Shown here piece after piece: positions 10,339-20,070 of a stretch of 64,000 bases of DNA. The stretch is from positions 56,161,624 through 56,225,623 of the forward strand of contig JAAALK010000288.1 of NCBI GenBank assembly GCA_019279435.1, in the 5' to 3' direction. Below the pieces are notes generated by a model. That model worked only from the letters and a program-made list of their open reading frames with translations. It was not told the DNA's origin and ran no database searches. Source of the stretch: Zizania palustris. Its lineage: Eukaryota > Streptophyta > Magnoliopsida > Poales > Poaceae. Position numbers and translations under genes: made by a program. The stretch's first letter is position 1. Every line of letters starts with the position of its first letter.

Positions 10339-12483
10339 TGAGGATCCATGCTGAAGAGCGTGGGCCTCATGGCTCTAGATGTGATGAGTGATTGTCAATG
10401 GAAGTCAAAGAGGACTAAAGAGAAGAGAAGACCTGCTGCATCTAGGCCACATGTGACTCAGGTACACGGGCAGCGAGCGACTGTTGGGCAGAGGGGCCAC
10501 GAAGTCGGCTGGCCCAATCCGGGTACATGGGCTAGGAGCAGCAGAGGATCCACTGGGCTGTTGGCCAGGATTGACTCACGTACACGGGCGGCGAGCGATT
10601 GCCGGGCTGAGAGAGCTGTGTAATCGGGCCAGCCCAATCCGGGTACCTGGTGCAAAGTCGGTAGACGCTTTGTCAGTTTTGGCGCAAAACTGATGACCAC
10701 TGATCTCGGATCTGACCGTTCTGAGGCGAAGCCGTAGTCGCTATGAAAGCTCCGCTTCAGGATAAGTCATCTGTAATTAGGAGTTTACTATTTTGTCCTT
10801 AGGCCCACAGTCAGTCAGTCGAGTCTATAAAAATATCCTAAGGGCATTTTGGTCTTTTCCATTTTATTTCAGCATCTGTAAAAACCCTAAGGGTCTTTTG
10901 GTATTTTCCTAGGCTATTGGGATGCCTATAAATAGGGCCCCAATCCCTAGGGTTAGGGTTAACTCACTTAATGACAAATTTGAGTTCACTTTCCCCACGA
11001 TTTTGTTCCTGTTCATTCCCTGGTTGATCGTGAGCGCCGCCATCAACATTCCTATGAGCACTTAGTGATTAGTATCCTCCATTTGCTGTTTTGCTGTCCT
11101 AGATCTACACGCCACCTTGTTGATCCATGCGCACTGATCTGACTTTGGCTATTCAGTCGGTGTGGCGGCGAGGTGTTGATGTGTCACGGCAAAGTTTGAG
11201 TCATCAACATGATTGATCAAGCAGCACGTGACTCAACAAGCCATTGCAGCTGTCAAGGAGTTGAAGCTCGATGCCCCTGGTAAGTGCTCCAGCCGAAACT
11301 TTTGAGTGCATCTGTTTTTTTAGCAGTATAGCTGCAGCAGCTTCAGCCCCTAGGATCTTCTAGCTAGCACGTCTAGTTTCGTGCAGCTCTATTTTCTTTG
11401 TTAGCTTTTCTCGTTTCTTGTGATTAGCTGCAGATTCCTAGCTGTATGCTGCAGATTCCTAGCTATCATGCAACATGCTTTTTTGTTCTTAGCCCGAGCA
11501 GCTAGGATTTCTAGGCCCTGTGCTTGTGTGTGTTGCAGGTTCTTTATTAGCTATCTCATCCAGCTAAGTTTGAGCCTAGATGCTAGAGTTTGCAGGAGTT
11601 TTTGAATAGTTTCCGTTGGCGTGTTGTTTCAAGGTGTTTTGGCATTTCGTTCGAAGTTTTTCAGTCAAGTGAAGGCTGTCGTATTTCTTCGGAGTAGTAT
11701 TTTTGATTGAGGCTTCGGCATCCTAGAAAAGACAGAATAGTAGACTGCATGTGGCCTTCACATTTTGGATGTTGGAGTTCCCGCTGACCGAGCGCACGAG
11801 CTTTGGAAATTGAAGCTGTATTCTTTGCTCGGTGAACTTCGAAGAATGAATTTTGACTTCGTTGAAGCTTTGTAGGCTTCACAATGCCCACATCTTCAGT
11901 TTGCTTTCTGTTGACTTCGCAAAGGCTGCAGGCTTTGGATCTTTGGCAGTCTTCGGTGTCGGATTGGTCTTCGACAGTTCGTTGAGGCCTCATCTATTCG
12001 AAGTACCTTCGTCACGTAGTACACTTCGAAATCGAAATCAGACTTCGGAGAACAGCTATTGACTTCTGTTTTTGGTTGTGGGTTTCGGAGCGTAGCATTT
12101 TCGAAGTAGACTCCGGCAGGTTTCGAAGTGTGCGTGTCCGAAGCATGCTTCGTGTTTTGACTTAGAATAGGCCTCGAACCAGAGCTATATATATTTGTTC
12201 TTTTTATAAGCCCCTGAATTGATTGCATGTGAAAACTCTTTTATGATGCTTGAAGTGCTTATGATTTGAATGATAAATTAATCTGCCTTTGAACACTGTG
12301 TTGGTGTCTTCCTTCTTAGGACACCTATTGTTTTTAGGCTAGATCTTTTTGGGTTCTGTTGATCTAGTTACTATTCCTTGCTAAGTCTGTTTAGGTGTAT
12401 TGGGTGTTGGGAGCAAGCCATTGATTCGCAAGAATTCTTAGGCGCCCATTCACCCCCCTCGGGTCGCTACTTTTGGTCCGACA
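10339..12483 (+). repeat. 5' LTR of copia A
   Basis: 2145 bp, TGAGGATCC ... GGTCCGACA, homologous to the LTRs of copia E. It carries two imperfect copies of a GC-rich unit at about 10450-10650, a TATA box (CTATAAATA, 10926-10934) and a 3' half with repeated TTCGAAG-like motifs. No real gene lies within these 2.1 kb. Confidence 0.88.
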
Positions 12484-12485
12484 AG

Positions 12486-12498
12486 TGGTATCAGAGCC
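12486..12498 (+). promoter_or_regulatory. Primer binding site of copia A
   Basis: TGGTATCAGAGCC two bases after the LTR, complementary to initiator methionine tRNA. Confidence 0.9.
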
Positions 12499-12548
12499 TG
12501 GTTAGGGTTTTTCCATACCTTAACTGGTTCTAAACCCAGGTAGTGATC

Positions 12549-13829
12549 ATGACTTCTCCTGGAAAGGTCCCGTCCTTGGAAGCTTATGGCTATAATTATT
12601 GGAAGACTCGCATGCAAGCCTATCTCATGAGCCAAAGCTCAGACATCTAGGACATTTGTGTTCACGCTACTTTCACCATATTGCTAGTTGCTGAGCGTAA
12701 TTCTCCTAATATTATCGTCCAGCATCTGAACAACAACAAAGTGGTGAACATTTTGTTTTCTGGTTTAGGTCCCACTGAATTTGAGCATGTGAGCCATCTC
12801 ACCACTGCTAGAGAGATCTGGGCTACCCTCTAGGCACAACATGAGGGGACAGCCCAGGTCAAGGCTCGGCTCTATCAGACCTACCGGTGTGAATATGAAA
12901 ATTTCACACAAAAGCCGGGTGAATCTGTTGAAGCTTTGTTTGGTCATTTTCAATCGATCATCAACAAGCTTTGGGCCAACAAGGCCGAGGGAGTTCAGGT
13001 GGTCTCAGATCATGAGCAGGCGTTCAAGGTTCTCCATACCTTGGACCCTAAAATATGGGAGATCAAGGTATCCTCTATCATTGAGAGCACCTCTTATGAT
13101 ACCTTGACAATTTCTGAGTTGTTCAGCAAGCTGAAGGCCACTGAGGTTGATACCTAGTTGAGATCAAATCTCACTGGCTCTGGATCGAAAACCCTGGCCC
13201 TTGCTACACCTTCTGTTGACTCCTCCTCTATGAGCTGTGCTGGGTTCTCCTTAATGTCTATCACCGAGGACTAGCTTGAGTTGCTAGGAGATGTTGACCT
13301 GGGTCTGTTTAACAACCGGGTGCGTCGTGTCTATGATAAGCGAATGTTCAAAAGACAGCACAAAATCCGGATGCTTTGAGTGTGGTGATCCAGGTCACTT
13401 CATCGCCGACTGCCCCAAGCGCAATGGTCACAAGAAGGGTACCGGTGGTGGCTTCTACGACTCCGGCAAGCACGATAGCTCCTCCTTCACAAAGGGCAAG
13501 CCAAAGACCAGATTTTTCAGAAATGCCCTGAAGACTACCGGCGGGAGAACAAGAAGCAGTACAAGGCCTTCTTCACCAAGATGGAGAAAAGCTACTCCAA
13601 GCGGTCTTCGTCTTCTTCCTCTTCATCAAGCTCAAGCGATGAGGAGATCGTGATCAGGAAAGGGAAGGACAAGGATGATCCGGCAGGCCTCTGCTTCATG
13701 GCTTTCGGGGACAGGCCGAAGAGCTGCTCACATCAACGCCGAAGATCCCGCGAGAGCTTCTGCTCAATGGCTCTTGGGGATAAGGAAGAGAAGGGCTCCT
13801 CCGACGACTCCGATGACGACAATGAAAAG
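12549..13829 (+). pseudogene. gag: Gag of copia A, broken
   Basis: Begins MTSPGKVPSLEAYGYNYW, the same start as copia E at 40415. The UBN2/retrotran_gag-like body can be followed to the zinc knuckle region (CGDPGHFIADCPKRNGHKKG, 13370-13440) and the Ser/Asp/Lys-rich stretch that follows. Four in-frame stops, all TAG (12648, 12831, 13155, 13272), and at least two frameshifts interrupt it. It is cut after NEKV at 13829 by element I; in copia E the protein continues there into a coiled coil. Confidence 0.85.
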
Positions 13830-13834
13830 GTATC

Positions 13835-14526
13835 TGTTGGAACGACGGATCGGACCAGCAGGTTTTCTTAGTGGGAACGAGAGTAGTGTATTCAATGCTC
13901 CTTGAGCCTGTCCCTTACAACTACAGTTGGGGGGTATTTATAAGGCGCCCCGTCCAGAGGACCAAGCGCCTCTGGACCGCCAACTGCTACATGGCCAGAC
14001 GCCGGTCGGTAGTATAGACAAAACGGACTATACACAGTACATGCAAGAAGATTCGACTCTAACAGCGTATCAGCCGTGTCGGACGCTGCCTACACCGCCC
14101 GACACGGCTTAGAGGATCGCGATCCTGTCTCCCCGTATATTTGTCCAGTCCTTTTCCCGCCAACACTCCCTCCGGATTCACTACCCCGGGCCGAGGGATG
14201 GCCCCCGGCAATCTTCTCCCGGAGTGTGGCCTCCGGCGTCCTTCTCCCGGGGTGTGGCCTCCGGCATCCTTCTCCCGGAGGGTGGCCTCCGGCATCCTTC
14301 TCTCGGAGGGTGGCCCCTGGCGTCCTTCTCCCGGAGGGTGGCCCCCGGCATCCTTCTCCCAGAGGGTGGCCTCCGGCATCCCTCTCCCGGAGAGTGGCCT
14401 CCGACATCTTTCTCCCGGAGGGTGGCCTCCGGCTTCATCGCCCGTAGGTCCTGGCCCCTCCGGCACCAGGCTTCGAACCCCCTGGTTGTGGGCCCCCTTC
14501 AGCCGTCAGGATTATCTCCCCCAACA
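13835..14526 (-). repeat. 3' LTR of element I
   Basis: 692 bp, TGTTGGAACG ... CCCCCAACA on the plus strand. A TATA box (TTATAAATACC on the minus strand, near 13926-13937) marks the promoter. Most of the region upstream of it is a hairpin-forming tandem array (14190-14440). On the minus strand AGGGGCTAC at the inner edge (14527 onward) is the polypurine tract. Confidence 0.85.
14190..14440. repeat. 28-bp tandem array with internal hairpins in the LTR of I
   Basis: About nine units of 28 bp, each with CTCCGG near one end and CCGGAG near the other, so each can fold into a 6-bp stem with a loop of about 10 bases. The array lies upstream of the LTR TATA box in element orientation, that is in U3. 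The long frames on both strands here are artefacts of the repeat. Confidence 0.85.
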
Positions 14527-14990
14527 GTAGCCCCTTGCTTCTTTCCTCTCGAGAGCCCTACGTAAAGAGAGGGTGGAAGCGCACATGATAATTCCGATAA
14601 CTTTCATAATGAACATAACTTACATTGGGGTGCTAGATCCAGCAGCAGCATGGCCCCCTTCGACCGACGCGGAGGGGCTCCGAAGCAGGCAGGCGTGATC
14701 TGACCCAGAGGCTGAGGGCTGCTTGAATCCTCCTCCTCGGCGGGTTGAGAGGAATTTGACCAGGCCCGCTGGGTACCTGCGCACCTTTGACCGTGGGGTT
14801 CTGGCCCCGAGGAGGTGGCCAAACGCCACCTGAAGCAATTAATGTCGCATGTGTGTAAACGGCAGTTGGGGAGGCAAATCACCAGGGAGCCGCTGCGCCC
14901 CAATGCGTCAGTTTGGCCTTAAATGCGGGCGACATGCAACCGCCGCGTTCACACACTGAACGAACGGGAAAGGAACCGACGGCCTTGTGC

Positions 14991-15000
14991 TTAAATATCT
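14991..15000 (+). promoter_or_regulatory. TATA-like box of the antisense gene in element I
   Basis: CTTAAATATC lies about 115 bp upstream of the ATG at 15113, followed by a pyrimidine-rich leader (CTCTCTCCTTCAC). Position and spacing match the clear TATA boxes ahead of the antisense gene in elements C and D. Confidence 0.55.
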
Positions 15001-15112
15001 CCCATCGCGCGGCCTGTTCTCTCTCCTTCACTTTGCCGCGCCCACTCTAGTCACCTCAGACAGCACTCGTCTTGCTCCCTGAGCGCTAACTCTTCTCTCG
15101 CCTCCTTGCGCA

Positions 15113-18100
15113 ATGGAGAGGAGCGCTACCACAACCATGGCGATGGACCCGCACTTCCTGCAGCGCCAGATGGCGGCGGCGGCGGCTGACGACTGGCATC
15201 GGGCACATCGGAGGCGCGTAGCTCGTGCGAGCTCCGTCCCGCCTTAGAGCGGTTTCGGGAGCAGACCCTGGAGCTCGGCCCAATTGCGTGCACGGATGCG
15301 TCGGTCGAACAAGCAACCAGGGACCGCCTCGGTCCTGAGACGCCAGTGAGGAAGCCGGGTCGAGAGACGGCCCCGCAGCCGCGAGAGGGCGAGGTCGTCG
15401 TCTTCGAAGCTTTTTTCGACGCGGGGCTGGGGTTCCCCGCTTCGGAGCTCCTCGCCGGGGTGCTAGATACGTTCCATCTGGAGCTTCCGCAGCTGTCCCC
15501 TAACGCCATGGCCCGCCTCGCCATTTTCGAGTGGGCCATGCGCGCCGAAGGCTACGAAGGGAGGGCGGAGGTCTTCGCGCAGATGCACGAAGCTCTCTGC
15601 CAGCCAAAGAAGAAGGGAGGCTAGATATTGGCCTTTGGGAGCATCAATTTCCAGCTCCGGAGGAAGTACGCAGACTCCTTCCCGGCGAAGGCCATCAACG
15701 AAAGATGGTATTCCAAGTGGGTGAACCGGTGGTTCTACGTCCGCGTGGGGCTCAGCTCTAGCCTCACCGGGATCCCGCGCCACATTTGGTTCCGGAGGGA
15801 AGCGCGCATCGAGACCAACGCTGGCTCGATCTCCGCGAGGATCTAGCTTCTCCAGATCGTCGCCCGCCGAATGAGCATGCGCGACTTGGCAGAGGAGTTC
15901 GTGGCCCTCGAGATCCCTCCGCTGAAGGAAGAATGGTCGGCGTCGCTCCGGAGCAGCCGGGACGAGTCGATGCCAGCGGAGCTCTCCCGCCAGCTTGGTA
16001 AGTGTCCGCACCTATTAACTTCGTTCCCGTCTTTCGTGCTCGAAGGGTACTCCGGTCCTGATCTTCGAACGCAGGGTCGCTCGTTGCCCGGACCCCCGAG
16101 GAGGTGGCCCGCATGACGGAGAAGATTCTTGGAGCCCCTACCCCGGCCGAACGCACTCAGCGGCTGGAGCTGGTGGGCTCCTGGGAGCGCTCCAACAGAG
16201 TGTCGGGGACGCTCGAGATCTCGCCTCCGCCTCTTCCGGAGGGTGAGGTCCTCCGGGCTGTCTCGAAGAGGAAGGTGGGCGACCCCGACGGTTGCCTATC
16301 CCCCCGGCGCCCCCCAACAAGAAGAAGATAGTGAAGGGCCCAAGGCAGCTTTCTCTGTGACACTCCTCCGCCTCCCACTCCGAGTGGGGAGGTTCTAGCG
16401 GCGGGGCCCAATCGGAGTGAGGGGACCCTCCGGTAATTCCGGACCCGACCCCGTCGGTCCGACCGAACGCTGGAAGGACCGGAGACGCTCTCCCTCGCTC
16501 GGGCCCAGCGGAGCCCGTGCCTAGGGCCGGGAAGGAGGCGCCCATCATCGGGGCGACGCCGCCTCCCGAGACTGCTCCCCCGTGCGAGCCAGCTTCGGAG
16601 GGGGGCTCCGCCGGCTCCCATGGGAGCAGGGAGACGGACAGCTTGGACCGAGGGGGGTTGGCCGACCCACTTGGCGCCGTCTAGGGGAGCGCCGACATGG
16701 AGGCCGAGCTCGCCGCGGCGGCGGCGGGCTCCCCGGTGAACTCGATCGACAATCTTTTCTACCGCCCGAGCCCGTCGGGACCCGCCAAGCTTTCGGAGGA
16801 CCTTGCCAAGGCCGCAGACGAAGGTATGATAGCTTACCCATCCTTTCCCCAAACGTTGGGGTCTTCTCGATCTCAGCCTTTGCTCGCCTACGCAGGCACA
16901 TCTGCCCGGGGCAGTCGAACCAGTCGTTCCGCTTCCCGACGATGTTGCGGATGTAAGGTCCGGAGCCCCTATCAGCACGACGAGGTCTTCGGGGCAACGG
17001 GGCAGAACAGGAGTCCGAAGCCTCCGAAGGGGCCTCTCCAGGAGGCCGTCGAAGGCGCAGGGAACCGACCTCGGCCCCCTTCCGACTCTCGAGGCGCGCG
17101 CGCCACCGTACCCCTCTTGCGCCCCTTCCTAGCGGACGGCGAGGACTTCGCGTCCAAGGTGGCCCCAGTCCACGACTACTACCTACGGCTGCGCGAGGCC
17201 CCGGTGGTAGATGAACTGGGGCTATCAGACGGCCTGGACCTTGGCAGGGCCATCGAGACTGCAGTAGGCCAGGTACTTTCTTGGAGTGCCTTCAATGAGC
17301 CCCTAGCTCTTCTTCTGATTATCTTACTTGCGCGTAGGTGGTTGCATTGGCGCAGGGTTCGCTGATTGCCCTGCTCTCCGAGCGCCAACGCCGCGAGGCA
17401 GATGCCGCGGGGCTTGCGGCCCGAGCGGATACCGCGGAGAGACTGTCTCGCGAGCGAGCAGTGGAGGTCGAAGCCCTTCGGCTCCAGGCAGCAAAGGTCG
17501 AAGCACTCGAGGCCCAGGTGGCGGAGATGGACTCCCTCAAGGCCCGCGTCGCGGAGCTAGAAGGGCTCCGGGCTCGAGCCACACGAGCCGACGAGCTGGA
17601 GGCGGAAGTCGACGCCCTCCGGGCCCGAGCTGCCGAGGCGGAGGGGCTTCGGATCCGGGCCGCAGAAGCGGAGGGGCTCGAAGAGGAGGTTTCCGTGCTC
17701 CGGACTCAAGTCTCGGAGGTAGGCAAGCTCCGGGAGGCGGCAGCTAACGCCGAGGCCCTCGGGGCCCGAGTGGCCCAGATGGAGCGGGTCGAGGTGGACC
17801 TCGCCGCCCGGAATGGGGAGATGACCGAGGCGCTTGCCGAGGCGGGGAAGACGGCGGCTAACACTGCAGTGTCCCTTCGGAAGGTGCTGGCGCGCTACGG
17901 CACCGGATGTGGCGCGTTTGACATCGCCCGGGAGCCCCTGGTCCGCCGGGTGAAAATTATCCAGTCCGCCGTCTGGCAAATACACCTTACCGTAGCGCAG
18001 TACGGCGAGGTGTCTGCTCGGGTGGCCGCTTACGGGATTCTTTGACATCTCGAAGTGTCTGGACTTCCTCTTCCTTCGCCTTCGAGCTCGCATCCGGTCA

Positions 18101-18862
18101 CTTTCATGGGGGATCACCTCCGAACACCGAGCCCTGCGCTGAATCAATCTTGGAGGGCGCTCAAGGCGGTTTGGCAGACTGAGGGTCCCGAAGCGATCAA
18201 GACTTGGCTGGAGGAGGCGCTCCGCGCCCACGGTCCTCCGGCTCCCTCAAAGCCTTCGGTCTCGGCCCGCCAGCCGGACCCGAAGGTGTAGCTTCTTACA
18301 AGATCCTCTCGTTGTATTAGCCTGTAATAGCTTTGGAAACTTAGTCATATATTAATAAAGAGTACCTTCTGCGGTTCATTCATGGTGTCCACGATTGCGA
18401 CTGTGATGTCGAAGTGCTTGAATTTGACGACGCTCTTCGACATTGATGGGCTATCTTCGAGGCTCTGAGAGCGAATCGGCCTGCGCGCTTTGTCCTTCCC
18501 CATAGTAGCGATGGACACGCGGACCCCGACGTCCTCCGAGGGGTTCTGAACCTTGTCAAGGAAGAAGAAAACAGGGCCCCGCTCCTTGTCTTCGTCTCCC
18601 GAACCGGTGGACTGGTCTGATACGGAAGCCAGCCTAGACTGAAGCGCCCCCCGGGTGGCAATCTGTGCAGCCTGGTCCCATCTTTAATAAGACCAGAGGG
18701 CCTTTCGTGCTCAAAAGAAGGAGGAGGAGCGAAGGAAGAGGAAGGAGAGGTCCGCGCGAACCGCGTTCCGGGCCTCCAACCGAAGCGCGCTCTGGCCCAG
18801 GTGGCCCCTCCGACCGAGGGGGCCTTCGGTTCTTGCTTGGCTTGGATGAAAACTTCTCTTGA
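15113..18862 (+). pseudogene. Antisense spliced gene of element I (Transposase_28-like)
   Basis: Runs opposite to pol. Exon 1 (15113-15997) carries the domain of plant 'putative gypsy type transposon' proteins: GEVVVFEAFFDAGLGFPA, LPQLSPNAMARLAIFEWAM, FGSINFQL and WVNRWFYVRVG. Introns with canonical borders: 15998-16074 (G|GTAAGT...GCAG), 16824-16895 (AAG|GTATGA...GCAG) and 17273-17337 (CAG|GTACTT...GTAG). Exon 4 (17338-18285) is a long Ala/Glu/Arg/Leu coiled coil. A last intron starts at 18286 (AAG|GTGTAG); its acceptor looks mutated (CATG near 18388). The final exon ends GGLRFLLGLDENFS at 18862, with AATAAA at 18888. Lesions include a stop after KKKGG (15622) and TGA after AAYGIL (18043), plus frameshifts. 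Function is unknown for the family; the coiled coil suggests self-association. Confidence 0.75.
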
Positions 18863-19149
18863 TCCTTCTCTTCTGTCTTTGATTTGTAATAAACATTGTA
18901 CGCCCCCCTTTTTTCTTCTTTTTCCAATATATGTGGTTGAAGCCTTTCTCCTTGCTCCTTCCCTTCCCCCCTCGTTAGCGGGTAGTCGGTTTGCCGGCTG
19001 GGCGCTAACCAGCTAGGAGGAAGGCGCGGTGATTATATCTCGCCTACAAGGGTAGGATACTTTGAACAGGAGCTTGAAATCCGACTGAATGCATCTCGGG
19101 CCGGGGCTCTGGTTCAAACTTCGAGGCTACGTCGAGTCAGGGCTCGGAA

Positions 19150-19975
19150 ACCGATTGCGAAGGTGCGTCGAGCCGGAGCTCGCGCTCGGGTTCGGAGCTC
19201 CAAAACCCGATTGCGGGGGTGCATCGAACCGGAGCTCGAAACCCGAGTGCGAGGGCACGTCGAGCCGGAGCTCGGAACCCGATTGCGGGGGTGCGTCGAG
19301 CCGGAGCTCAGAACCCGAGAGCGAGGGTGCATCGAGCCGGAGCTCGTAACCCAATTGCGGGGGTGCGTCAAGCCAGAGCTCGGAACCCGAGAGCGAGGGT
19401 GCGTCGAGCCAGAGCTCGGAACCCGATTGCGGGGGTGTGTCGAGCCGGTGCTCGGAACCCGAGTGTGAGGGTGCGTCGAACCGGAGCTCGGAACCCTAGA
19501 GCGAGGGTGCTTCGAGCCGGAGCTCGGAACCCTGATTGCGGGGGTGCGTCGAGCCGGAGCTCGGAACCCGAGAGTGAGGGTGCGTCGAGCCAGAGCTTGG
19601 AACCCGATTGCGGGGGTGCGTCGAGCCGGAGCTCGGAACCCGAGAGCGAGGGTGCGTCGAGCCAGAGCTCGGAACCCGATTGTGGGGGTGCGTCAAGCCG
19701 GAGCTCGGAACCCGAGTGTGAGGGTGCGTCGAACCGGAGCTCGGAACCCGATTGCGGGGGTGCGTCGAGCCGGAGGTCGGAACCCGAGTGTGAGGGTGCG
19801 TCGAGCCGGAGCTCGGAACCTGATTGCGGGGGTGCGTCGAGCCGGAGCTCGGAACCCGAGAGAGAGGGTGCGTCGAGCCGGAGCTCAGAACCCGATTGCG
19901 GGGGTGCATCGAGCCGGAGCTCGGAACCCGATTGCGGGGGTGCGTCGAACCGGAGCTCGGAACCCGATATGCTTT
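19150..19975. repeat. 36-bp tandem array, mostly alternating two variants, in element I
   Basis: About 23 copies of a 36-bp unit containing GTGCGTCGAGCCGGAGCTCG. Two variants, one with ATTGCGGGGG and one with AGAGCGAGGG or AGTGTGAGGG, alternate almost regularly, giving a 72-bp higher-order unit. Because 36 is a multiple of 3, open frames run through it on both strands; I do not regard them as genes. It lies between the 3' ends of the antisense gene and pol. Confidence 0.9.
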
Positions 19976-20070
19976 GGTGAAGCCAAACTCTTAGAGTCGT
20001 TGTGCGTTCGCCATGGGCGAAAACATTTGCCTGCTGATTTTATTACGCAATTTGGATACAAAAGCAGGCG

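Larger units (their letters stand above)
10339..13834 (+). mobile_element. Sirevirus-type Copia element A, 5' part
   Basis: LTR 10339-12483, primer site 12486-12498 and a decayed gag from 12549, cut at 13834 by Tat element I. The 5' flank is gtaac (10334-10338). The rest of the element should lie beyond I, inside or beyond the N gap. The 57 bases between element H and this LTR (10282-10338) show nothing recognisable. Confidence 0.88.

Noticed and set aside
14059..14565. Pro/Gly/Ser-rich overlapping frames on both strands
   Set aside because: They read through the 28-bp LTR array of element I and shift frame with every unit; not a gene.
19219..19980. Long Arg/Ala/Gly-rich open frames on both strands
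   Set aside because: They only reflect a 36-bp tandem array whose period is a multiple of three; no start context, domain or conservation supports a protein.
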